This document shows positions 49,015 through 59,783 of a stretch of 64,000 nucleotides of DNA, piece by piece. Numbering within the stretch: position 1 is the stretch's first letter; each line of letters begins with the position of its first letter. Under the pieces are notes generated by a model that saw only the letters and a list, made by a program, of their open reading frames with translations, did not search any database and was not told the DNA's origin. The stretch comes from Trichomonas vaginalis G3. Lineage: Eukaryota; Parabasalia; Trichomonadida; Trichomonadidae. The DNA is taken from positions 19,527,645 through 19,591,644 of the forward strand of contig NC_067205.1 in assembly GCF_026262505.1 (NCBI RefSeq), read 5' to 3'. Made by a program: the position numbers and the translations under genes.

Positions 49015-51165
49015 TTACTTCATGCAATGTTTAACTATTTCACCATCTTCTTTAACACCCCAATACTTACGCTTGGAGAGGACATGAACTTCGGTGAAAA
49101 TTTTGTCCAATTTGAATTGACCCATCTTTTCACCGACCATGCCCATTTCAATGAGTTTGTTGTACCCTTCTTCGTTCGTCATGAGTGCGTCAATGTTCTC
49201 ATAGTAAACCACAACTTTCGATTTGACTTCGGAGAAGAATTTGTTGTAGTTGTCAAGGACTGCTTTTGCGAACTGAGGGTAAGACCAATGTTCGACAATA
49301 GGTTTTAATGTGGTTACTAAGCCACTTTGACCTTGAGTGAATTCGTACTTCAAAACAAAAGGAGAAAACCTTTCAACAAAGTTGTCGACCTTCTCATAAT
49401 GTTTACTCTTCATCTCTTGAGGTTTCTTAATGGAATATCCCCATGTCGAATTCATAAGCAATTTGAGTGTCATTGCAAGTTTGGGGTTTGAAGCTTTCCT
49501 AATATCATACAGTTGTTGTATGACTTTTCCAACTGTATAGTTCCTTCCCGAGAACTCACCATCTTCGTTTGGAATTCCAGTCGGGATATATTGGACGAAC
49601 CTCATGTATGCAGCGTTAAGGTCGACATAGTATATCTTTTCATATGAGTCGAACTTGTCGCAACCAATTGGTCCAGTTTGTGGAAATTCAAGTGAGTCTC
49701 TTATCTTCTGAGAAACTTCTCCTGTTATCTCATAAACATCGTCGAAGCAACCTGTTTCATATAAAACCTTCTGACCTAACTCAGATGCTCTCCAATACAA
49801 TTTGACGTCAATTGGATTTCTCAATGGAAGTTTGTTTATAGCATCTTGAAGTTCTTGCAACCTCATTGGAAGTTCTTCTGGTTCAGGTTGGTATCCGAAC
49901 AATCCAACTCCTTTTGGAATTGTGTACTTCTTTTGTACTAGAACTTTGTCTGGAACAACTTTTGGTCTTGCTAACAATGAAAAGTTTGTTTCGTCTTTTG
50001 GTACAAAAGTTTCTGTCAGCTTGTCATCTGGAATTGGTTCCAACAAACCTTTCTCGAAAAGAATGTTTACAGCTCTGACAATGTTACACTTACCTTTTCC
50101 GAACAATGGGTTTGTAAACTTTCGACATCGAACTGAAGTGGTTGTGGACAATTGCAATCTTCAACCATGGTAAATTGAACTCAACAACATAGTCGTCATG
50201 TGAAGAACCTTTAGCTGTAGGTATGCTGACTCGGATATTGACATTTGCCAACGGTGCAATTTTTGCCAATTGACCTCTGAGAATGTACCTTGTCTTCACA
50301 CATGACTCAAGATACTTCATCTTCTCTTCTGTAACAAGACCAGAGTTCCTGAGACATGTGAGAATACAAGGTTCATTGACAATTGTTTCAATTGAATTGT
50401 AAATTCCATACCTTGTCAAGTCAATGTCAGACTTATTTATGAACGGGAAGTATCCAGCATGTTGTCTGACTGCTTGAGGGTTAGGTTGGTACCATTCGAA
50501 CTTGACACTTGCAATTCCTTCAATTGCATTCAAAATGTCTGAGTCGGAGTCAACCATTTGTTCTCTCTTTGTAGTCTTGAAAGCGTCAAGAAGCATTGCA
50601 GCTGTTGTGACATGCCATGTGCATAGTAAATGTGACCATCCAAATCTGTTATAGTTAGTCTGAGATTGTATCCTTTCTTTTTCCATCTTGTATGGCAGCA
50701 AGTACACCATGAAGCCTTCTTTGTTCTTTCCTTCGTCAAAGTTTACTGTAAAGGTTCGACCAGATGTAATTTGACTTCTAACTTCACGATACTTTTCATA
50801 TGCATATCTGTTCTTTCCATGGGAGCATGTGTGTCTTCACCTTTTCCTTTTTTCCTTCTCAAAGGATGCAATTGTTCGTCATGTTTCCAGTAGAATCTGG
50901 CAAAGCCGTCGTGTCCTTCAACTTGAGGTTCACTAACATCGAAAGGTATATCCATAAGACGCTCTTCTTCTAACCTCTCTAATCTGTTTGGATAATTTGC
51001 GCGTGCTGTTTCCAAGTCCATTTCATAGCGAAGACCAGACAGTTTGTCATAGACTTTTATGGGTCTTCCCTTCCTATATTTAAACTTCTTTGAAACTCTC
51101 CAACCATATCTTTCTAACTCTGCTTTTATTCTAGCAGACCTTCTATCCATTCTATACGGGGGCAT
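49015..51165 (-). pseudogene. DNA polymerase B, protein-primed type; broken
   Basis: Counterpart of 10643-12794 in copy A; YYVDLNAAYMRF, LLMNSTWGYSIKKP and LSKRKYWG blocks are visible. Short direct repeats of TTTTACTTCATGCAA lie just beyond its 3' end (48970-49030). Confidence 0.83.
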
Positions 51166-51195
51166 TTTTATAAAAATAAAAAAATATTTTTTTCT

Positions 51196-51781
51196 TTACT
51201 TTACATAACCACCTGCTGCCATAAGTCTTTGACGCCAACCCATACCAGCTAATGAAGGTTGACTTGGTTTAGTTTGGAAACTAAACTTTGGTTTTGGTTT
51301 ATCTTCAGTTTTTGGTTTCTCTTCTTCTATCGGTTTTTCGTCACTTTTCGGTTCCTCTGACTTTACCTCACCTGCAGGAACAGTTGTGTCGTCAACATCT
51401 TCATAAATATCATATGCCATTTGTTTTTGTTTTCCTTTCAACTTTTTGTGTTTGTTGTAAAGTTTAGAATATTTCGACTCTAAGTCAATGAGATGTTCTA
51501 TAATGAACTGTTGGTCAGTGAAGTAAACTTTTCCATCTGTTGTCTCGAAAGCTCCTTCAGACTTCAATATTTTATTTGTGAGAGTCTGTTTCTTTTTTGA
51601 GATACTTGCCGTTCCATTTCTATGAAAAGTGACTTTGTAGTTAGGGTTTGTATTTCCAGACCTGGCACTTTCTATTATTGAATTTTTCTCTTCATCTGTA
51701 AGTTCTTTGACAGGTTTTGACAATGGTTCTGAACTTTTTGTTTGTGGTGTCAAATCTACCGTTTTCAACTTCTTCGGTCAT
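51196..51781 (-). CDS. Unknown protein with acidic linker
   Basis: Open over about 190 residues. Ser/Lys-rich start, helical Lys-rich middle (KYSKLYNKHKKLKGKQ), acidic Pro/Lys/Glu linker and conserved tip GMGWRQRLMAAGGYVK. The exact start is unsure. Counterpart of 12824-13406 in copy A. Confidence 0.45.
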
Positions 51782-51799
51782 TTCATCTCAGTAAAAATT

Positions 51800-51956
51800 T
51801 TTTTGTTTTGTTTTCAACTGGTTGTTTAGGTTTTTTAAGTCGGTCTAAAACTTCCTGAGGTTTAGGAAGAACTTGACAAACACCGTGGTTGTGTAACTGC
51901 TGGAAGCCGACAAATCCATCTTGAACCCATTTGTCTCAATGCTGTATTGTTCATTT
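51800..51956 (-). pseudogene. Short unknown Polinton gene remnant
   Basis: Counterpart of 13426-13576 in copy A, bounded by the same TTTCATCTCAGTAAAAA words. Confidence 0.25.
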
Positions 51957-52027
51957 CATCTCAGTAAAAAACTTTACATTCCCCACGTTTGAGGGTTGAG
52001 GTTGGTTATTGTTTACCCATTGTTGTG

Positions 52028-52372
52028 CATGTTATATCCTCTGTTAAAGAATCTTTCACCTTGGTCCATGTAGTGTCCTGCTTGTTATAGTAGTCATTTG
52101 CTTTGTTATAGTAGTTTCCTGCTTGTCTGGAAACATTGTCCATCCATCCTTGAACTTTTCCTCTTGTTTCAGGATTTGGAATAAGATTTGCTGCATCTCG
52201 TGCGCTACATCCCAACCTTTCTGTACAGTTTGTATAATAGGTTGTGCTTTCTCTTTCAGTATACCTAAAGTACTCAAAATCTTCCTTCCAACTCCAAATA
52301 CACCTCTGGCTATTGTTCCCACTGCGGGTAAAAATCTGGATGCAACTCCTGCTAATGCGCCAAATAAACCAT
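52028..52372 (-). pseudogene. Small hydrophobic virion-like protein, broken
   Basis: Counterpart of 13657-13992 in copy A. The hydrophobic Gly-rich part reads GTIARGVFGVGRKILSTLG, followed by the PIIQTVQKGWDV block and a Tyr/Asn-rich end. Confidence 0.4.
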
Positions 52373-52388
52373 TTCTTATAGGGTAAAA

Positions 52389-53343
52389 ATGACGAATCCA
52401 AACAAGGGACCCCTATGTTTCTAAAGCGACAAAGAAAAGCACTCATGATAAAAATCTTTAGTTCAACACCAAATGCTTGGTTTATGGATATCTTGGAAAA
52501 CATTCGAGGTATAGAGAAGACGGACCACCATACTGGCTAATATTTGTTGGTCCAAAACACAAGATACTGTGAAGCCATACCAATGGTCCAAAATATTTTA
52601 GATGTGAAACTGCTTTGACAATATTCGTTGACAAATACCATCCAACAAAACTGACATCTGACTGTGAAAGTTCTTTCAAATCAGACGATATTAAAAACTA
52701 TGCGTTCAAAAAATGTAAACCAATATTTCATTGTCGACCAAAACCATTCTGCTCTTGGTGTCATTGACAGTTGTATTAAAAATCTTAAGAGACTTAAATC
52801 AACCACAAGGTGGTGAGGTAGATGAAATGTCATATGACGACAAATACAGACACTTCTCCATGGCAAAGATGAGACAAGTTAAATATTTACAATAGCGTAA
52901 ACAAAAAGGTTTGGAAACCACTCCCCCGAAGAAATGAAAAACAACCCCGACTTAGAGAAAGACTATATATTTAATAGTTTAGTCAAAAGAGACAAACAAG
53001 AAAGAATGCCAGGCTTCAAACTTAAGAAAGGTGACAAAGTAAAAATAGAAATACCTAAACGCGACCCATATGAAAATACTATTGACTATGACAACAATGG
53101 GAACTCGACAGGTACTCGCATTCGTGTTCGTAAAAATAGAAGAAAGTTACAAGAGAATATTATGAAGTTTTAGGCAAACATGGCAAAATGTACACACTGC
53201 AAGCAGGAAGATAAAACTACTATTGTCAGACCTTCGTTTCAAACTTGTCAAAGTTCAAGGTGGTTATACTTTCAAAGACAGTTCCTAACAAATATAAGAC
53301 AACTGCTGACGAATATGCTAAAGAAGTTGAAAATGACGACTAA
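52389..53343 (+). pseudogene. Retroviral-type integrase, broken
   Basis: Counterpart of 14010-14953 in copy A; the catalytic-core blocks and the basic C-terminal part (FKLKKGDKVKIEIPK) are recognisable. Confidence 0.78.
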
Positions 53344-53368
53344 GCAATTCTATACCATGCGTAAACTG

Positions 53369-54632
53369 TCATGTAAGGTGGCATGTATTCTTTACTCTGT
53401 TTCCCGTTGTTTCTGTATATCCTGTAATGCGATGTGTATGGCTTCCTCCTCCCTGAGTGTCATCCCAGTAACAATTTATAGCAAACTTAACGTCGTCTTT
53501 AACATCATATCCTTTACCTTTTGTCATTCCTGTCCAATCCCAATATCTATGCTTTTGCCAACCTGCTTCAGCTGTAGTTAAATTTATGTAATGACTGTGT
53601 GCAGGTAGGTTTTCACCTGAAATCGTTTTTACTTCCACCTGTTTCCTTTGAAGAGTTTGCACAATACAAAAAACCTGTCGACTATTTGAGTCCAAGTTCC
53701 AAAACCAAGTACTACTTCTGGTCTGGTAGAGTTCATTGACGTATAAATAGAACCTATAGGATATACTGTTTGAAGTATTTCTGTCTTTAATGTTTGAAGC
53801 TCTGTTTTGTCTGCTTTTTTATATAACTTTTCTTCAAGTTCATTTACGTCAGAGATGCTATGTCTATGATATTTTTGTGGGTATGTTCCTTCTGTCCATG
53901 CGAAAATACGTTCTTTTGTTGCATCTACATATCCTTTTATCCATGTCGAGTCTGCTTTTGTATTCCTTAACTCTGTAACACCTTTCTCAAGCTCTTTCAA
54001 CTGTTGTCCATCTTCCATTAACCTCTGGTATGACTTGAAACCGTTTGTGCCAACATATCTACAGTTTCTTTGTCGGCTTTAAGGTCTAAACATCCTGAAA
54101 CCCACCCTGTATTGGCTTTACCTTCTAAAATCTTCGATGTCCGTTCATGGTACCATTCAACCCTTTTTATAATTTCATTGTCTTTTTCATCCACATATTC
54201 CTTATCTGCCTTCTTCACTAACCCACTAGCCAGATATGCTAACTCATCGTCAACATACTCTTTGTCAGCTTTCTTTTCAACATCCTCTTTTGTTGCATAT
54301 GTTGCATCTGCTCTGTCATGTTCTTCTTGAACTTTTTCAATGACATACTCTTTGTCAGCTTTGTTGTCAATATCTGCTTTCAAAAGAAGTTCATCTATAG
54401 GTTTCTCGTTTAAAGTTCCTTTTGTTGGATTTATACAAACAGTATGGTTCTTGTTGTCTTGAAACAGAAACTCATCTGTCATTGGGTTTATCGTCAGTTT
54501 TAAGTTTCCTTCTTTCAATGACTCAGATATCTTAGAATAGTTTGAAAAGTTTGTTGTGTTCTTATTTAGAGCTTGTACAATGAGTTGTCGGTTGTGTTGT
54601 ATTTCTCTCATAGACGCTGTTTCATTTGACAT
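53369..54632 (-). pseudogene. Phage-like receptor-binding fibre, broken
   Basis: Counterpart of the whole fibre gene of copy A. The anchor (N-terminal ~90 residues) and collar-type head (LPAHSHYINLTTAEAGW) are close, but the stalk has a different number and order of KADKEYVD-type units and lacks the segment before the head seen in copy A. This is stalk variation between copies of one family. Confidence 0.75.
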
Positions 54633-54650
54633 TTTTATTCTAGATAAAAA
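54633..54650. promoter_or_regulatory. 18-bp bidirectional promoter with TCTA core
   Basis: TTTTTATTCTAGATAAAAA between the divergent fibre gene and the gene at 54651; same as 16359-16376 in copy A. Confidence 0.5.
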
Positions 54651-55501
54651 ATGCTTCCAATAGAAAAAGAAAATTCAAGAGTTGCTACAACTAAACCATT
54701 AGATGAACTTTTTACTAATGTCGGTCAAAAGTTTGAGACAGAGACCGTAAAGCATGAAGGCTATCGTTTTGACTACCCATTAAGATGGCTAAGAGACCCA
54801 TCTGTCACAAAGCTATTGGCTTTCGTAGAATGAAGTTTGTGTCTGTAGAAGATAAAAGTTTTCCATTTATTGTAAGGTTTCATATAGATTATATATCTGA
54901 AGGGAAACGAAAAATGTGGGAAGAAATTGAGCTAATACAAGTTGACCTTTCATCTTCTCTACAGACTGCGTTAAAAAATATAGAAGATAAAATAAATTCA
55001 TGTTATGCAAAATATGCTGATGAATATGCAAATACCGAGAGCACACTTTATGTGAGAATTGTATATGACAAACAAAATTCACAAGTGTCATTTCAAATCT
55101 ACGAAGACAATCCAAAGAAAGACGAACAAATATATACAGAATTCACTGCAATGTCATGGTATATTTGCAAAGAATGTTAAATCAGAAAGTCGAACTTCCT
55201 TTAGCAAATATTTACAGTCGATATGCAAGAGATGAACCATATTTATTTAAAGATGTTTTCGACCCAGCTGCTATTATTGTTCATGCTCATTTTCTGGCGC
55301 CCAAAAACTCTTTCTTATGCTTGGCAAATGACTTTTACGAAAAACCTACAAAGCTATATGAACCACCCAAGTGGAAGTATTTCAGACTTTCAAGTATAGA
55401 TGTTTACTACAGATGAAGAAAGAGAATAATTCCATTAATACCATGCGTTTTACTTAGAACTTAGTTTCATATACAACTACTATCGAACGGTAAAAATATA
55501 A
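54651..55501 (+). pseudogene. Conserved unknown, paralogue of the gene at 48082; broken
   Basis: Counterpart of 16377-17224 in copy A. The first ~60 residues and the end are nearly the same, but the middle is clearly different in sequence, so the central part varies between copies as in the neighbouring fibre. Confidence 0.5.
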
Positions 55502-55504
55502 TTT

Positions 55505-55745
55505 TTAATACGGTTGAGGTGTTGGATTTGGTTGCCAACAGACTGTGTGCAGGTTCAGGCTGTTGTATAACAGGAGCTGTTCTTCTGGTTCAGGGTCTTT
55601 AGGTATAATACCAACAAACTGACCTACCCTTTTACCAATATTTTTGACTCCGTTCCAAATTCCTCTTCCTACGGTTTTTATTCCATTCCATATACCTCTT
55701 CCAACATTTTCGAAAGAAGTTTCCTATCTTACTGAAGAAACCCAT
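55505..55745 (-). pseudogene. Small amphipathic VGRGIWNG protein
   Basis: Counterpart of 17229-17472 in copy A. Confidence 0.4.
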
Positions 55746-55763
55746 TTTACTATATGTAAAAAT

Positions 55764-56122
55764 CTAATGTCCGCCTAGTCTCTTACGTTCCTGTTGAGTT
55801 CCATAGCATTCTTTAACTGGAGCTCATACATTCTGTTTCTCCTCTGGTAGAAAACATATTCTGGGTCAACTCCTGTGTTCGCGTCATCTGCATAAAGTTG
55901 TTTATATCCCACTTCAGGGTTTGTATAAAACTCTTTCCATCTCATATTTGCATACCATGGTGGCAAACCTAACGCAGCGTCATTTGACATGGCAGTTTGC
56001 ATTTGTACATCTGTTGGCACTTGACCATAGTTTGCCATTGCAGTTGTATTCTAACTTCATTTGGAATATTCTCTGGTTTGGTGTCCAGGTTGCTGTGCAT
56101 TCGCTAAGTTCTGTGCGTCCAT
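55764..56122 (-). pseudogene. Small Gln/Asn-rich unknown, broken
   Basis: Counterpart of 17491-17852 in copy A; the PPWYANMRWKEFYTNPE block and the YVFYQRRNRMYELQLKN end are clear. Confidence 0.4.
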
Positions 56123-56145
56123 TTAATATTAGATAAAAATATCTC

Positions 56146-56277
56146 TTACGAGTACATATGCTGAACATTTGCTGGTATTGGTTCATCTTCATATTCTCTG
56201 TACCTTTCTGCCACGTCAAATAAGTAAATGACACAATGGAAAAAACCTAAAACAAGTAGTCCTATTTCAAACCACAT
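56146..56277 (-). CDS. 43-residue single-pass membrane microprotein
   Basis: Same length as its counterpart at 17876-18007, with the same membrane segment (IGLLVLGFFHCVIYLF) and only conservative changes in the tail. Confidence 0.6.
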   Translation of the reverse strand: MWFEIGLLVLGFFHCVIYLFDVAERYREYEDEPIPANVQHMYS

Positions 56278-57076
56278 TTACTTACTAGTAAAATTTCTTT
56301 GTTATGACACTTTCTCCAGTTTATAGGACCTCTCTCATATTCTATCTTATCGTATCTAAACTCATAGTCATGTATGTCCTCTAACCATCTCATGACACTT
56401 TCCAAACCACTTTTATCGGATGTAAAGTAAAAGCATGGATGTTATGAAAACGTCTAAAGTTTCTAAAGAGTCTCTCAAAGTCCAGTCTACTTGGTATTGA
56501 AAATCCCATGTGTTATAGAACGGCGGGTCCACTATAAAGAAAACATTTTCCTTGTCTTTATATTTTTCATACAACTCTGTCCAATGACATCTCACAAACT
56601 CTATACCCTCAATATATTTTTCTATGTTCTCTTTGAAAACATTTGTATAGTTAAGATATAAAACTTTTGACATAAGTGTTCAATGTCATGAACTCTTATA
56701 GCACCACTATTATAATAGTCTAGCAGATATACTATCCCAGTCAATATACTCTGCCTTTTCAAAACCTCTCTGACAGTATTTTTCTTATCTAATGGTATAC
56801 GTTCCATCTTACCTATAGGTATCTTTTCTTTTAACTCTTTCAATATTTTGTTTGTGTCTGGTATATGTTTGAGACGGTTCATATAGTTGTCGAAGTCATT
56901 GCATATAATCTTTGAGTCAGGAAATATTGTATGGCACAGATGGGATATATAGAAACTTCCACCGAACAAATCTACAAATGTTAGACCATTCGGTAGTTTC
57001 TTAAGTTCTCTCAATAGAATATCTTACATCTACTCTTATTTCCAAAGAAGGGTAACGGTGGTTTTGTAAAATACAT
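56247..57076 (-). pseudogene. N6-adenine DNA methyltransferase, broken
   Basis: Counterpart of 17977-18810 in copy A. The TFVDLFGGSF and FIVDPPFYN motifs are present. Confidence 0.85.
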
Positions 57077-57793
57077 TTTATATATATAATAAAAATGTTT
57101 TTTTTCCTGAAAAGTGACAGATGTTTATTGTGACTTCTTCGTAAAGACTTTGTTATGACTTCTTCGTAAAGACTTTGTTGAGATTTCTTCGTAAATGAGT
57201 GTAAATGACCCAAAAATATATTTTAGGTGAAGAGGTGAGATTTCACCTCTTTTTTCACCTCATTTCTCACCTCTTGAATTTTCATGAATTTCTTCGTAAA
57301 GACTTTGTTAAGACTTCTTCATCTAATTTCTCATGAACTTTCTTGTCTATGTTTTGTCAAGATTTCATCGTAAAGACTTTGTTGAGATTTCTTCGTAAAT
57401 GACCCTAGTAGTATATTTTTGGTGTAAATTTCATGAAAATTCAAGAGGGTGAAAAATTAGGTGAAAAAACAGGTGAAATCTCACCTCTTCACCTAAACAT
57501 TATTTTTGGTGTAAAATTCATGAAAATTCAAGAGGGTGAAAAATTAGGTGAAAAAACAGGTGAAATCTCACCTCTTCACCTAAACATTATTTTTGTCTGA
57601 TTTTACGAAGAAGTCTTGACAAAACATTTACGAAGAAGTCTTGACAAAACATTTACGAAGAAGTCTTGACAAAACATTTACGAAGAAGTCTTGACAAAAC
57701 ATGAAAACATATATAATTTGTGAAAAGTGAAACATTATATAATGTTTTCGACCAAGAAGACTAACAATTTTCCGAATAAAAACTTCATTTATA
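57077..57793. repeat. Right subterminal repeat complex of copy B
   Basis: No gene. Mirrors the left subterminal complex: 25-bp repeats (57125-57200, 57290-57400, and four perfect units of the TTTACGAAGAAGTCTTGACA type at 57603-57700), iteron blocks (57205-57290, 57415-57515, 57515-57600) with GGTGAGATTTCACC or GGTGAAATCTCACC, a fragment of the KilA-N gene (about 57318-57352), and ACATTATATAATGTTTTCGA (57731-57750). Confidence 0.7.
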
Positions 57794-57867
57794 CTAAACA
57801 TCTTCGGGGCTAGAGGGCACGAAGTGCCTGGAAGCCCCACTGCCTTTTTTTTTTTTTTTTTTTTTTT
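57794..57867. repeat. Right terminal inverted repeat of copy B
   Basis: CTAAACATCTTC, hairpin (57806-57838), CACTGCC, then 23 T (57845-57867). Inverse match of 33032-33130. Confidence 0.88.
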
Positions 57868-59294
57868 GATTGTTATGATCATACTAAAAAACCAGCTTTC
57901 TCAATATGGTTTACACCTTTTTAGATACGGTTTTTATGTATTCTAGCTGCTTGATAGTTAATTCATATAAAAATGATCGAGCATATATTATATGCTATTG
58001 AAGTACAATGTAATGGATTAGCATTTAAATCACTAAGTCTCAACTTGATGAAATATTCAAGATTATTTGAGATTGTAAATATCCATTTTCTTCAAAGAAT
58101 TATAATTGTTATAATATAAGGAACCTATTTATGTTATTATTTATATATGTTATCATATAATAGCTAATATCTCATTATTAAATCTATTTCAATTTTTTGA
58201 ACTAATCATACCTCCCAGATCGCACACATATGGGGACAATATCTTTCCTACTTTTAGCCCTAAAGATTTAAGGTTTACACCTTTTTGCCCGGTTTACACC
58301 TTTTTCTCCTGACTATATTTATGAAAATTGTAGGAACTTCGGAAGATTTTTCATACTAGGCTCAATGCCTATTTAAAATTGAGATTTAGACCAAGAATAT
58401 GCACATTGGGGCTCATAAATGGGCATTTATTAGACTAAATTTTTAAATTATGAAATAAAATCAATTTAATTTCAAATTTTTCTTGTTCAAAAGAGTTTCC
58501 ATGACTAGTAGAAATAGACTATGCTTCACTAATACTATTATAAATTATTACAAATTTCTCATATGATTGTCATAGTGTCACTTTTAGTTTACATCAAAAT
58601 CTTCTCAAGAAGATTTTTAAAATCCGAAACATAAAATTGTAATAAACAGAAATTCATCAAAAGTGACAGCTCTCAATTTTTTGACATTTGTAAATTCTAA
58701 ATTGAATGAGAAAAATGAAATAATACTAAGCATAATACAATATTCTAGATTTAATTATAATTAGGAAAAAGTTAGTTTTGAGAGTACTTTTCATAGGCAT
58801 ATAGAATGAAATCTTCTGAAAAATAATATCACATAAACTCATATTATTTTCTAATATATAACTATTTTATATAAAAATCAAATTCAATGATCTTAAAAGC
58901 GAAGGATAAACCTCAAAATTTACGAATATAATGAGTGGGAATATAATGCTTATCTATCATAAAACCATATGAAATATCAATTTTTGCTTTACGCCTAATT
59001 TTTGACGACAATTAGCAAAAAATGTTAAATGTTAACACTCAGTCCATTTGAATATGAAAAATAAAATTGACTTTGATTAAATGTTTTTATTTATCATGCA
59101 ATTTTCTTGCGACCAAAGATTTGAATAAAATTTCAAAAAATAAGATAGCTTAAAAAATAATATACGGTAGTGTTTACTAATAGATGAATAGTATATAAAT
59201 TCTATTAAAATGGATTTGATCCAAAAAAATATATAAAATTTGATCATAAATAAAATTGTTTTAAATTACTTCTTCATTTAAATTATTCAATTTC
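57868..59294. other. Gene-poor AT-rich DNA between copies B and C
   Basis: About 1.4 kb with no open frame of note on either strand. It contains three copies of GGTTTACACCTTTTT (57908, 58272, 58291). I see no ankyrin coding sequence on the minus strand near 57868, although the gene cut at 33031 would predict its 5' part there. Confidence 0.6.
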
Positions 59295-59367
59295 AAAAAA
59301 AAAAAAAAAAAAAAGGGTATTGGGGCCTCCAGGCACTTCGTGCCCTCTAGCCCCTGAAGATGTTTAG
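59295..59367. repeat. Left terminal inverted repeat of copy C
   Basis: 20 A, then GGGTATT, hairpin (59322-59354) and GAAGATGTTTAGTAT. Inverse match of 19131-19195 and 57794-57867. Confidence 0.87.
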
Positions 59368-59774
59368 TATGCAATGAGGTATAAAATGAGGTTTTTTTGG
59401 GTGTTGTCGGGCTTCCAGGCACTTCGTGCCTTCTAGCCCTTAAAATTTTTGAAAGTCGTTGCTGTTGACTTTTCGGTAGAGGACTCAAAATAGTATAACT
59501 ATGTCCGGACAAGTAAGGGTCTATCGTCGCTACAGTAAAGTTACGGGCGTTCAAGGAAGTATACTTTGAGAGACTCTTTAGAAACTTTAGACGTTTTACA
59601 TAACCATCCATGTTTTTACTTTACATCCGATAAAAGTGGTTTGGAAACCGTTATGAGATGGTTAGAGGACATACATGACTGTGAGTTTTAGATACGATAA
59701 GATAGAATATGAGAGAGGTCCTATAAACCGGAGAAAGTGTCATATAAACATCTGTCAAAAGCCTCTTTTTTACT
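59368..59774. repeat. Left subterminal region of copy C with second hairpin and methyltransferase fragment
   Basis: Second hairpin at 59409-59439; about 59440-59565 is the inverse of the right end of copy A; about 59563-59745 is a fragment of the methyltransferase gene (its 3' third, with GGTCCTATAAACCGG near its end). Thus the left end carries an incomplete inverted copy of the right end. Confidence 0.7.
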
Positions 59775-59783
59775 TCACTTAAA

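Larger units (their letters stand above)
33032..57867 (+). mobile_element. Polinton/Maverick element, copy B (both ends present)
   Basis: About 24.8 kb including the A run at the left and the T run at the right. Same gene plan as copy A, but the accessory zone between ATPase and polymerase differs. Broken, with roughly two to three dozen breaks; a few genes (a conserved unknown, KilA-N and T5orf172 genes, the microprotein) are open throughout. The bases just outside are GGCTGT (left) and GATTGT (right), only four of six alike, so a clean 6-bp target duplication is not evident. Confidence 0.93.

Noticed and set aside
57603-57700. CRISPR-like array of 25-bp repeats
   Set aside because: Units are directly adjacent with no unique spacers, the context is a eukaryotic element, and no cas gene is present.
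1-57867. Adenain-like maturation protease, expected in many Polintons
   Set aside because: I looked for a His-Asp/Glu-Cys pattern in the unknown frames and saw none that I could defend; it may be absent or too diverged.
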